Source of the DNA: Hoplostethus atlanticus
Taxonomy: Eukaryota > Chordata > Actinopteri > Trachichthyiformes > Trachichthyidae
Direction: 5' to 3'
NCBI GenBank assembly: GCA_034670405.1
Contig: JAXDDX010000047.1
Coordinates: 172,501 to 236,500 of the forward strand
DNA: 64,000 nucleotides
The translations under genes and the position numbers were made by a program. The notes below the pieces were generated by a model. The model ran no database searches. It saw only the letters and a program-made list of their open reading frames with translations, and was not told the DNA's origin. Shown here piece after piece: positions 25,412 to 34,895 of this stretch (position 1 is its first letter; each line of letters begins with the position of its first letter).

Positions 25412-26198
25412 AGGGGGTAATTGAAACAAATAGGTTGTCAATTTAAAAACTTCATGTCATCATGTCTTGTGGCTGCATTGTTTTCTGGTCTATCTTGGCT
25501 ACTGTCGGTGCCGATGGATTTCTCCTGTCTGATTGTTGATCGTCGGTCTAGAAAGAAGCCCTTGCTCTTTGATTCTGATTGGCTGACACCAAAACGGTTA
25601 CCGTTGATGTTTTAGATCACTGACACATTTTCTGATAGCAAACTCCATTATAGCTGCTGGAAATATCTCAACGTGACGTCACGTTGTCTACGTTCGGCCA
25701 GTTATCTACAGAATGAGAAAATACAATACCAACAACAAAATGGACCCAGAAATGCAAGGTACGTCACCAATAGTTGTTTTTCAGTGTTAAAGTGTTTTAG
25801 GGTAGTTTCAGGGTGTCTTTACTCCCTCTAGGGGTGGAAGTGGAGGAGATAGTTTTCCACTCCCAAAGGCCCTTACACTCATTTGACACACAAGCGCAAG
25901 GACAACAATAAAACCAATTACGCTTACAGAGAGGTTTCCTCATTCACAGCTCGGGCCAAATGAGTTTGGCCTAACCTTTATGAGAGCGGTGCAGTGGCCC
26001 ATTCCTGGCATCCGGAAAGTGCCTGTCCCTGTGGAGGAGTTGGAGCGTGGCGTCAGGGCTGGGATGAGGTCCAGAAGGTCCCCAACTCCATTCAGAAACT
26101 GGACCGCCAAGACTGACAGAGGCTGGGAGGAGGGCAGAGATGAATGAAGTGATACTGTGACCACTCTCTAATTCTCTGTCTAGCACGCACGCACGCAT

Positions 26199-26286
<88 letters not shown>

Positions 26287-28042
26287 CTCTGTGTCTGCTC
26301 TTGGCCCAGTGTGCAGCTCCAGCCTGGAGTCCATCCAGCTGAGCCAGGATCAGTTCCAGATGCTGCCACAGGGGGTCGCTGTTTCTCCTCAGTTTCACCT
26401 GCTCTCTGGCCCAGTAGTCCTGTTTGCTGCGGATGACAGGCAGGTGAGAAGCTACTAAATTCAACATTAAAACAATCACTGCTTGTATAAATGTGTTTTT
26501 TTTTGTTATACATTTTTGAAGGCTGACACTGATACCAACATTTTTGCAAATGAAAAAAAAAAAATGAAAATCTAATTTCATTGCATACCAGGGATGGACA
26601 ACATTTGGCTGATATCTGATATTTAATAAAAGCCCAATAATGGATCAATATATCAGTGTAGACCATGAACTGGTACAGACAGAAAGAATGACTCTTCAGA
26701 GACAACTCTTCAGGACAGCAGGAATAAGACCATACCTCAAAAACCTTTTCAAGGGATTCAAAACCTTCTCATCTGTTATCATCTGAGGGTACATGTTGGA
26801 GAAATGGCTGAACATCTGTCTGGATGGGAGGAAACACAATCATTTATACTTGCAGGGCTAGAGATGTGACTTTAAAAATGTATTAAATTACAGTTACTAG
26901 TTACCTCATCATATTTTGCCATATTTGAGGTATAAAGGCGCAGATAAGAAAAGGTGAAAATTGCACCAGTAGCATCTGCGATATTATGTTTTAGTTAAAA
27001 GTCTTGACCTTTAATTATAGCGCCCCCATCAGGCCAGTCAGTGTATTATTTTACTGGGACACAGAGTCAAGACACTTTATCCCTCCAAGTTTCATCACAA
27101 TGTTTTTCCTGCCCAGGTACAGCATGTGACCTTTGACCCAGGCTGGACTAGCGACGACTCACTCAGCGGTGAGGTAGCCCTCCAGGTACCCAGCCAAGAA
27201 GTAGGTGGTCTCATCTTCCTGTGTGCCTTCCCCGTACCCTGCCCGGACCTCCAGGACCCCCCATCCAGACAGGAGGAGGGTGTCGTTGAAGTAACCGTAG
27301 GCTCCCCCCCCTCTCTCCATCACCCCCTCCTTCAGGATTACACTCTTCTGGGCAGCATCCCAGTACACAGTGGCCTCTTGGAGCTCTACCATTGTAGGAG
27401 GATGGACAGGGTTGGAGGGTTGAGGTTGGATAACACACATTATGTAAGATAACATCATGACACCAATAGAGGGGATTGGAAGCTAAATGTAGTTTCTGAT
27501 ATCTTAATTGTTGTTTGATTGAGCTGTAGTCAGAAAAACAAATGTATACGGTATTTTAGTCTGCAACAATGGATCTCAATATAGTTGGAGTACAAGGAAT
27601 ACAATTTACAATTCACAATTTGAATCAGAATTAGATGTATTGGCCAAGTAGGTTTGCACATACAATACCAATAAACACAAAACACCAAATTATTACAAAG
27701 TAGTATATACCCATTTTAAAAAATAAGGGAATAGGTCTAGTTATGATGTAGTATACAAGGAAAGTAATACATTAATAGCATAAGTAGTACACACAAAAAA
27801 TAAAAAGAGAGATTTAAGAGATCGAAATAGGTTTGTATAGTAGTTGTGAGAGCTTGTCAATCAAAGCCCATCGGTGCACATATTTCAATTCGTGTTTCAT
27901 ATTGCTTTTTATTTCAGCGATAATTCAATTCAGTTTTCAGTATGTTTAGAAACAGCAGAGGAAGACATTACTCACGGTACGTTTGCACGGATGCAGCCAA
28001 AGCGCTCAAAATGATGCCCAGTTTGATGCGCTGCTTGTTCAT
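20518..28042 (-). CDS. plbd1: PLBD1, phospholipase B-like 1 (lysosomal/secreted hydrolase)
   Basis: Eleven coding exons on the minus strand: 28042-27976, 27385-27163, 26819-26736, 26426-26285, 26122-25976, 25336-25192, 23849-23649, 23069-22929, 22301-22116, 21440-21334 and 20694-20518. Phases join to 539 aa, close to the human length of about 550. Exon 1 encodes a signal peptide ([14 protein letters not shown]). Diagnostic blocks are [80 protein letters not shown]-like [11 protein letters not shown], and GGCYDTKV. The family are N-terminal-nucleophile hydrolases; the Cys of MGHC (residue 216) should be the nucleophile exposed by self-cleavage. Several N-glycosylation sequons fit the secretory route. 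Introns 4 and 6 begin directly in GU or CA repeats. Confidence 0.95.
20704..20975. repeat. Purine-rich GA / GAGT / GGGA low-complexity tract
   Basis: A GA run at 20704-20727 grades into GGGAGGGA and GAGTGAGTGAGT repeats. It starts ten bases from the acceptor of the last plbd1 exon, so it forms the pyrimidine-rich end of intron 10 on the transcribed strand. Confidence 0.85.
23215..23510 (-). mobile_element. Dispersed repeat family B, partial copy in plbd1 intron 7
   Basis: Contains GTTCAACAATCATACGGGGA, GAGACACCAGTTTCTCC and GACCAGAATGCAATGCAGCC, matching the interior of the fuller copies at 50785-51230 and 63105-63600. It is diverged and truncated. Confidence 0.65.
23852..24070. repeat. GGA/GCAGGA tract flanking plbd1 exon 7
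   Basis: About 220 bp of GGA with GCA and AGA interruptions. It begins within three bases of the exon 7 boundary at 23849, so the whole polypyrimidine tract of intron 6 is made of this repeat on the transcribed strand. Confidence 0.95.
24406..24460. repeat. AGA trinucleotide microsatellite
   Basis: About 55 bp of AGA in plbd1 intron 6. It is preceded at 24165-24400 by an AT-rich stretch with AGT units and AAAAACTTTATTTATACAGC, which looks like the 3' part of a degraded retroelement. Confidence 0.9.
25149..25189. repeat. GT microsatellite at the plbd1 exon 6 donor
   Basis: The repeat runs into the donor: on the transcribed strand exon 6 ends CCCTG and the intron begins GTACACACACAC. Confidence 0.95.
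25430..25815 (+). mobile_element. Dispersed repeat family B, copy in plbd1 intron 5
   Basis: Shares GATTGTTGATCGTCGGTCTA, GAAAGAAGCCCTTGCTCTTT, GATTCTGATTGGCTGA, GGAAATATCTC, GTCACGTTGTCTA and GTTAAAGTGTTTTAGGG with the other copies. Its left terminus (CCCTCAACCTGCCTCG) is missing. Confidence 0.75.
26200..26284. repeat. CA microsatellite at the plbd1 exon 4 donor
   Basis: About 85 bp of CA. On the transcribed strand exon 4 ends AGAGAA and the intron begins GTGTGTGTGT, so the 5' splice site is itself the first unit of a long GU repeat. Confidence 0.95.
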
Positions 28043-28258
28043 GATAGTAATTCCTTTCAAACGTCTACGTTTCATAAATTGCAATTATTAATGGTTCTTA
28101 ACTTTTACCGAGAGCGACATTGGTGGCAAACGGATGCGGTTTAGGTAAATACATATATATAATATGTCCACTTCGATGGTTAGTGTCGCTGTCGATGGAT
28201 GTTAGATTTTGATAAGCGTCGATTAGCGCCTACACCTGATTGATTTAATCAGAAAGTG

Positions 28259-28263
28259 AAAAA
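28259..28263 (-). terminator. RNA polymerase III terminator of tRNA-Arg
   Basis: Five consecutive T on the minus strand, four bases beyond the 3' end of the tRNA gene, as required for polymerase III termination. Confidence 0.8.
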
Positions 28264-28267
28264 CGTT

Positions 28268-28340
28268 CACCCCAGATGGGACTCGAACCCACAATCCCTG
28301 GCTTAGGAGGCCAGTGCCTTATCCATTAGGCCACTGGGGC
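28268..28340 (-). tRNA. tRNA-Arg (anticodon CCT)
   Basis: The minus strand starts GCCCCAGTGGCCTAATGGAT and folds into a full cloverleaf. The acceptor arm is GCCCCAG/CTGGGGT with discriminator G. The anticodon stem CTGGC/GCCAG encloses CTCCTAA, giving anticodon CCT. The T arm TGTGG-GTTCGAG-TCCCA has one mismatch at its inner end. The A box (TGGCCTAATGG) and B box (GGTTCGAGTCC) match polymerase III promoters. The sequence agrees closely with vertebrate tRNA-Arg(CCT). No intron is present, and CCA is not encoded, as expected in eukaryotes. Confidence 0.96.
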
Positions 28341-29213
28341 TACTGCTAAAATGGGCGGAGCCAACTCTTCTTAATAATAAACTAGGTATCAAATCAACGG
28401 AAATGAATGTACATAGATGTATCTTGTACTTTCACTGTCCATATCTTCTTCTGGAGGTAGATTATATTTTAAATAATATTAATAATATAATAAATATACA
28501 GCATGATTATGTATAGAATAAAAACACACATGGAGGTCGTGTTCTGTAAACAAAGCGGCAACAAACGAGTGACGCGATCACCATGGTGATTTGTCTACGT
28601 TTCATGGATGATCCCACTCTTTCTTCCTAGTGGGGGTATTTATCTGGTCCTGGTGTGGTTTTCGGTATTACAGTGCGCATATGCTATTACAAATACAGCG
28701 TTCGCACGCTGAGTACATTTTATATTTTCATATACATGGTAATGCTCAAACATTTCACCCAACTGATGTATGTGAAGCCCTGCAGTATTTCAAAAGTTGT
28801 CTATTTTAGACAATGGGATTTTCACACATGCGCAGTAGCTACCATGGTTTCCTTGTAAAGAAGAGAAAAGCCACACAGCCACCACAGTCATAATATTAAT
28901 AAATAGTATGTATGGAGGTAAATATATCTTTTTTTCAGTGACACAGCAACTACTAACCCACCAGTGAGGCAGTCGTCAATTTCAATTAAATGTGAGGTAT
29001 GGTTAGTACTAATTTACTCCTAGCTAGAGTTAGCGATAGCTTACTTGCATTAGCTTGTTAATAACTAGCCTTGTAGGTATCGTTAGCAAACTTTAAACAA
29101 GTCTAGTTATCCCAAACTGCAGTTTTCAAGATTTGGTCCACTAAAGTGAGTTGACTTATCTAACTGTTGATGTGCCTTCTCTTATTCAGTCATTTAAAAA
29201 ATCACTGACTAAG

Positions 29214-30286
29214 ATGCCGCTCTTTGGAAACACATTCAGTCCGAAAAAGACACCCCCTCGCAAATCTGCTTCTCTGTCCAACCTGCACACGGTGAGTTGA
29301 AAGAGCCTACACACTTGTACATTATCCAACACCATCTACAATAGTTACTGGAAGATTTGTTAGGGAAGAATGATTGTATTTAACCTTAACCTTATATTTT
29401 CATTTTCTCAACTTGTTCTTTGTGTCTTTAGTTGGATCGTTCAACGAGGGAAGTAGAATTGGGCATCGAGTATGGAGCTCCTGTGATGAACATTGGAGGC
29501 CAGAGTTTGAAATTTGAAGATGGACAGTGGATAGCAGGTAGAGACTTGGCCAGGCCTGAATACAGATCGATGTAGTGGCTCCTTCTGCAGTGTAAATGCA
29601 CAGTACTTCGTCAGACTCTGGTTTGTGTTGTTATATGTGCGTCATATGTCATGGAATGGCCAGGAACAAGCTCACAGCAGTTTCTTTCTCTGTTGTACCC
29701 AGATACTGGTGGGAGCGTGCCTGGTAAGGAATCACAGAGACTGAAGAAAAGAAATGTACAGCTAGAGGAGGAGAACAACCTTCTGAAACTGAAAATTGAA
29801 ATTCTGTTGGACATGGTGAGACCCTAGCAGTTTCACAGACGTTCTTGCATTGTGATATATTTGAGCAAGATTAAAGCTACAGTATGCAACTTTTCACCTT
29901 GAGGTAGGGAGTGTATTGTCGGGCAAGTTCCCGCCCCAACACTTGTCACTCATCTTGATGAGCTGAGGCTGGGGTAACCGGCATCCGTAAAGCCACCACA
30001 GCCGTTGAATACAAATAAAATATTGGAGACTTCAGTCTAAAAATATCAGTATTGGTATCGGCCTTCAACAACCCTTATTGGTCGAACCGTAAAATGTAAT
30101 TTGGTGTCATACCAAAGATTGCTGAACATTCAGTCATACTGACGGAGGAAGGAGGAGCTGTCGAGGTTGCTAATAACTGACGTCCGATCTGTTTTTTCCC
30201 CCCAGTTGTCAGAGACTACAGCAGAGTCCCACCTGATGGAGAGAGAACTGGAGGAGATGAAGAGTTATCACCGGAGGAAAAAATGA
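29214..30286 (+). CDS. cby1: CBY1, chibby homologue 1
   Basis: Four coding exons: 29214-29291, 29432-29537, 29703-29815 and 30206-30286, joining to 125 aa against 126 in human. The protein begins MPLFGNTFSPKKTPPRKSAS and continues LDRSTREVELGIEYGAP. It has a heptad-rich C-terminal segment (RLKKRNVQLEEENNLLKLKI to SHLMERELEEMK) that forms the dimerising coiled coil, and ends in a basic HRRKK. Ser20 in RKSAS corresponds to the known 14-3-3 docking site phosphorylated by Akt. Chibby antagonises beta-catenin and acts at the mother centriole and ciliary base. The first coding exon follows an acceptor, so an upstream non-coding exon is expected between 28.4 and 29.1 kb. All residues I can compare are conserved. 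Confidence 0.96.
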
Positions 30287-30612
30287 TGGATCTGATCTGA
30301 TGCCTTCTACGTGGCAAAAGTTCTCCATGTGATCTTGGAGTATGAGCGCTGATCTAAGATGTGTTTTACCTTCTATGTTCAGAAACAGAAAGAGATAAGA
30401 GTATATATGTGGTCACAGATGAGGACTGCTATGTAGAATTACAGGTCATGGTCCTTTTGAAACACAAAACTGTAAATTGTTGATTTGTTCAATGTATGAT
30501 TTATTTTCTACACCTTTTATTTCCGTATGGCAAGTTTAGACGGACAGTTGCATTTTAAGAGTTTTGATATATTCTACTGTAATTAAATGTTTAATCCATC
30601 TCAAGGAAGGAG

Positions 30613-30690
30613 TTACATTACATTACATTACATTACAGTCATTTAGCAGACGCTTTTATCCAAAGCGACTTACAATAAGTACAATAAGTT
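30613..30690 (+). mobile_element. SINE-like element, teleost GCGACTTAC core, plus copy
   Basis: Begins with about four ATTAC units, then CAGTCATTTAGCAGACGC, TTTTATCCAAAGCGACTTAC and AATAAGTACAATAAG. It is the inverse of the copy at 9540-9636 and lies in the cby1 3' UTR. Confidence 0.7.
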
Positions 30691-30965
30691 GCTTTTCTTG
30701 TATGCAGTGTAACTCATTCACCATTTTTAGAATATCTATGAAACCTCTAATTGGATTATTACTTTTCAGTGTTGTGGGAAATCAAACCACTTGTCTATAA
30801 TCCTTGGGGACTTGAACCTTTCCTCTTCCTTCCAGGATTTAAGTCATAATGAGACATGTATTCACACACGTCATTACGTAATGATAATTCATACTCACCT
30901 TTTGTTATTACCATTATGAGGGTAAACGATACTATTATCTATGTTTTTCCTTTTACAGTAGGTTA

Positions 30966-30971
30966 AATAAA
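30966..30971 (+). promoter_or_regulatory. cby1: Poly(A) signal, probable cby1 3' end
   Basis: AATAAA 680 bases after the cby1 stop, the first canonical hexamer seen on this strand after the stop. Assignment is by position only. Confidence 0.5.
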
Positions 30972-30989
30972 TCTTAATTTCCCAATTCA

Positions 30990-31113
30990 ATGCTGCAACC
31001 AGTGGTAAGGATTGTGGGAATGGGAATTGTAGGCACACATAGCTTCTCCAGTGTGCTGGGTTTGGTGCTGCTCATAGAGGCTCTAGCTGTGCTCATCGGA
31101 CCCCCGTCGGCAG
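30990..31113 (+). pseudogene. Orphan segment resembling a monocarboxylate-transporter exon
   Basis: The plus strand reads [20 protein letters not shown] followed by [12 protein letters not shown]. It ends at a GCAG/GTGGGA donor-like junction. This resembles the membrane segment of SLC16 transporters that carries FSxxxGL and GPPxAG and is often followed by a splice donor. No acceptor, upstream exon or downstream exon of such a gene was found, and the frame reaches a stop at about 31153 if not spliced. I read it as a relic or captured exon; a chance hydrophobic match remains possible. Confidence 0.35.
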
Positions 31114-31911
31114 GTGGGAGACGGCTGTTTTCAGGTGAGGTGAAGTGAGGAGACACTAGGTTAGTTATGGGGGGATGCATCAGCTGCAGCAAAGCCAAGG
31201 ACACACATTCACAAGAGGACAAGGATGTGGACAGAGACTTGGCTGACAACCACAACCCCTCGAGACATGTCAGAGTAGTTTGAAGAGAATAGAATAGACT
31301 TTTACTGGCTCATTTGTAGCCCATTTTTCAATCGTTGTAGCCCATGATTGAAAAATGATCTGAGGCCAACTAATCGCTAGATTTTCTGTTTCATTTCTGT
31401 TTAAAACTTTCCAGCTAAATCCACAATATCTGATCAGTAATGTTGAAAATCAAGACTAAATGTTTGCATGTTCTCTTTGCTCCCAAATGACATGGCCCAT
31501 TGTCTGTCACTGTTGTGACAGGACTTCATCTCTGGTGTTTTGACAACATTATAATGCTTTTTATTGTTTAGATTAACAGTGCAGTCAATCTACTCTAATG
31601 AAAAATCACAATAATATTCCTTTGGGATCATAGAATGTATGCTTGATAGTCAATAGTGAGTTTACAGTTATTTTATTGTCTTCTATTTTTATCTATCATA
31701 TCACCATAATATTCCTATATTTGTATAGTATCCTTCTAAAAACTACGGGAATACTATAGTTATTTTTCATAAGGATGTGCCCAAATAAGTTCTCCCACAG
31801 TACAAAAATCTATGCACAATATTTCCCACAAAATCAATCAGGTCTGCCTGTCTGTCACTGAATAATGGTGCAATCCACTGTACTCGGAAATCGAGGAAAA
31901 ACGACCTCCGA

Positions 31912-31987
31912 CACGGAAAAGCTCAGTTAGTAGAACATCAGACTTAAATGCGGAGGGTCGTGAGTTCAATCCTGACGTTAGTCTCAC
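31912..31987 (+). pseudogene. tRNA-like relic (SINE head or tRNA pseudogene)
   Basis: Contains an A-box-like AGCTCAGTTAGTAGAAC, CATCAGACTT in the position of the anticodon arm, and a B-box-like GAGTTCAATCC with normal spacing. Acceptor stem and anticodon stem do not pair, so it is not functional. It most resembles a tRNA-Lys-type sequence. Confidence 0.55.
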
Positions 31988-32435
31988 CTTATCGCTACAT
32001 AGTTATCACCTCACTGTCAATATTTATTGATGAATCATAATGAATCAATCAATCAATAATCACTATCGGACGGCTCGAAAGAATCGAGTTAGTTAAAAGA
32101 GTCGGTCTTTCCATCACTACAGTTGCAATGGATTGCGGCATAATATCGCCTTGTTGATTAATGTTTACTTTCCTCAGCTAATTGGCGGGTGCACATGTCA
32201 ATCAACTACGCCGTGCAGCGATTGGTTGGGTATTGCCTGACTCCGCGGGCACCGCCCTTCATTCAGGAAGTAGCAGAGAAACGAGCGAGCTGTGCTAGAA
32301 GCGGGAGACACGGAGCGGTGCGCTTCTGGCCTATTCTAGAACGACATTTCAAAACGCCCAGAGTTACCTCTAGAACAGTTACATTATCCACCGATATACA
32401 CTTGGGTGTCACCTGTATAAACTTTACTTCTAAAA

Positions 32436-34895
32436 ATGCCCCGAGGCGGTAAGTATCACCCGCCGGTAGATTTGTTAAAAACTGACGTTAACTTGCTAGT
32501 TTCTTAGCAAGCTAATGGTGGCTAGCAAATTGTTAGCTGGAGCAGTATCAATCCCCCGTAAAGTCTCACTTGTTTTGCTATCAAGCTAGTAGCCGTTAGC
32601 AAGCTAACCATCGAGCTAAGTGTCACTGTAACTGTGTTTCTAAATGACCACGAACTCGGGAAATTTACTGTTACTGTTATTATTAGTTGTTAGCTCCGCG
32701 TCAACATATCAGTTTGCTGTTGGGTTTAAATGTGGAATTTGCCAGATGGCTACATAGCTGGCCATTTAACGTTATCTGTACCCAGCAGCACCATGTGCAC
32801 GGCAGACCGCAGTCTCACGTTCATCATCCTTCTCCTGGACATAATAACGTTACCAGATCACATCAAAACGTTTCAATACTTGAATTGTTAAAGGAATTGA
32901 CGTATCGCTTGCTGCCAACATGTTTCATCAGCCCTTGATACTTGCCGGTGAATCGAGCTGTACCGCAGTGAACGTCATATGTGACTCATCTCCCACTACA
33001 CACTCTCTCATTGTGTTTTAGGGAGAAAGGGCCACAAGGGCCGAGGAAAGCAGTTCAGCAACCCTGAGGAGATTGACAGACAGATGAAAGCACAGAGAGA
33101 GCTGGTGGGTAAAAACGCCTCACCAGTAGACACAAGGCAAGTTTTGAATCAGGTCTGGTGTGATTGTATGTGTGTGTTTGACAGGAGGCAAATGGTGGTG
33201 CAGAGAAAGCGAGCTCATCGAACTCTGACGACAGCAGCAGTGAAGAAGAGTATGAGGTGAGTGAGGAGGAAGGTGTAGCAGATCTGGCACACTGTTGATG
33301 CTCAGGGCTCTAAAATTAAAAAGCCACCCTCAGCTCTTGGACTGTTGAATGTCATCGCTTTATTCGGTGCATTCTAGGAGGTATTTTGTGATTAAGTGTT
33401 ATTTGTTTTTTACGATGTACCCACTTTCCCTCAACCTGCCTCGTCTACTTCTACTTCAGAAATTCCCATCATGCACTGTGCTGGAAATATCTCTGTGTGA
33501 TGTCACGTTGTCTATGTTTGGCCAGTTGTCCTATGGAATAAGGAAAATAAAAAAATACACCACTAAACAACAAAACAAACCCAGAAATGCAAGGTATATC
33601 TCAGACAGTGTTAGGGAGTTTTAGAGTGGATTTTTATTCCTTTAAGATTACAATGGTACTTCTATGTCTGCCTAGCAATCATTGTCTGTTCTGCTATATA
33701 AAGCTGTTAAATGTTTTACTATTAGTTTCACTATAGCCTGCAACATGTGCAAAAACAAGGGGTTAGCGAAAAAGTGATGAAGTGATTTTCATTCAGAAAA
33801 GGGCAGCGCTTCGAAATTAATGGATTTTGGCCACAGTGGCTGGTGGAGTTCGAACTTTACCAGCTACTTTTACTGTTTTACCAGCCAAACACATTTGTGG
33901 AATATAAAACAACTAATCGGTGGTTATTTAGCTGTTAAAGTAGCTGGCAGACAGACAAGATTACCACCTGCATTCAGCATTTTTCCCGCCCTGGCGACGT
34001 GAGGTGGAGCACCACCTTGCCTTGATGACGTACACTCTCACTGCTTTCTTTTTTCATGCAGGGCAAGAAGAAGAGTGGGGTGGAGGGACTGATAGAAATT
34101 GAAAATCCCAACCGCGTGTCTCAGAAGAGTAAGAAGGTGACTGAGATAGACATCACTGCACCCAGAGAGCTGACTCGCAGGGAGAGGTGGGTGTCACTCA
34201 GTAAAGAAAGGTTAACAAAAGGAATATCTTCAACCTTTAGTGGTGCTATCAGGTGTTTTCTGTGTGGTGGCTATATATTACTCAGTATGTCAACTTACTC
34301 TTGATGTCTCTATATGCCGCCCTCCTCCCTTGTCAGAGAGGAGATAGAGAAGCAGAAGGCCAAGGAGCGCTACATGAAGCTACATCTGGAGGGGAAGACT
34401 GAGCAGGCCAGGGCCGACCTGGCCAGGCTGGCCATTATCAAGAAACAGAGGGAGGATGCGGCCAAGAAGAGAGATGCGCTCAGGAAAGGTGAGACACAGA
34501 CAGACTGGTACTACTAAACTTGTGAGGATATTCCACTGACTTTAGATTCCCCGAAGAGTAGAGCTACTACCATCTTATGTTGCGTTCATGTCATGTCGGA
34601 TTTCCCCCCGTTCACATCAGCCTCCTTGTGTAGGGCATGTGGGGATTTTTTTGTAGGCTCTGATTTCTCCCACTTGGCGTCACAAGTTGTCCATCAGTAA
34701 CATTACCCCCTAGTTTCAGTTTCAGTTAGCGACACACATTGTGAAATTCATCCTAATATTGTGGTTCTGTATTTTTTTTGGGGGGGATTGGCTTGAGCAG
34801 CCCTTTTTAAATGGTGTAAAACTGTTCATATTTTCTGGAACAAAATATCTTACAGCATTTTCTATATCTTTGTTCTTGTGTCAGAAAAAAGCTGA
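32436..34895 (+). CDS. pdap1: PDAP1, 28 kDa heat- and acid-stable phosphoprotein
   Basis: Coding exons 32436-32448, 33022-33104, 33185-33256, 34062-34186, 34337-34488 and 34885-34895 as read, giving 151 aa. The start [20 protein letters not shown], the acidic serine-rich [10 protein letters not shown], and the blocks [16 protein letters not shown] and [20 protein letters not shown] identify the PDGFA-associated protein family, small casein-kinase substrates with RNA-related roles. The final exon is odd. After the phase-1 donor at 34488, the acceptor TGTGTCAG is followed by six A, giving E-K-S-stop at 34895. With one base fewer the exon would read [10 protein letters not shown] and stop at 34917, which is closer in character to the human tail. 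Either the paralogue has a short tail or the A-tract carries an indel. Which of the fish paralogues this is cannot be decided. Confidence 0.9.
33410..33630 (+). mobile_element. Dispersed repeat family B, internally deleted copy in pdap1
   Basis: Retains the left end (TACCCACTTTCCCTCAACCT, GCCTCGTCTACTTCTACTTC) and right part (GGAAATATCTC, GTCACGTTGTCTA, CCCAGAAATGCAAGGTA) but lacks the central GTCGGTCTAGAAAGAAGCCC block present in other copies. It lies in pdap1 intron 3. Confidence 0.75.

Larger units (their letters stand above)
28043..29213. promoter_or_regulatory. Head-to-head interval between plbd1 and cby1
   Basis: plbd1 and cby1 diverge from this 1.2-kb interval, which should hold both promoters and the 5' non-coding exon of cby1 (acceptor CTTATTCAG ends at 29189). 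A tRNA gene sits inside it, closer to plbd1. No TATA box or clear initiator could be assigned. An ORF at 28655-28858 shows no family features. Confidence 0.5.
30287..32435. other. Intergenic interval between cby1 and pdap1
   Basis: Holds the cby1 3' UTR, a SINE-like copy (30613-30690), the cby1 poly(A) signal, an orphan transporter-like segment (30990-31113), AT-rich sequence related to the 18.4-kb minisatellite (about 31600-31760), a tRNA-like relic and the pdap1 promoter region. A reading frame running into pdap1 (32189-32452) is in a different frame and shows no family features. Confidence 0.55.

Noticed and set aside
31912-31987. Functional tRNA gene
   Set aside because: A and B boxes are present but acceptor and anticodon stems do not pair.
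32189-32452. Eighty-seven-residue frame overlapping the pdap1 start
   Set aside because: Lies in the expected 5' UTR and promoter in a different frame, with no conserved features.
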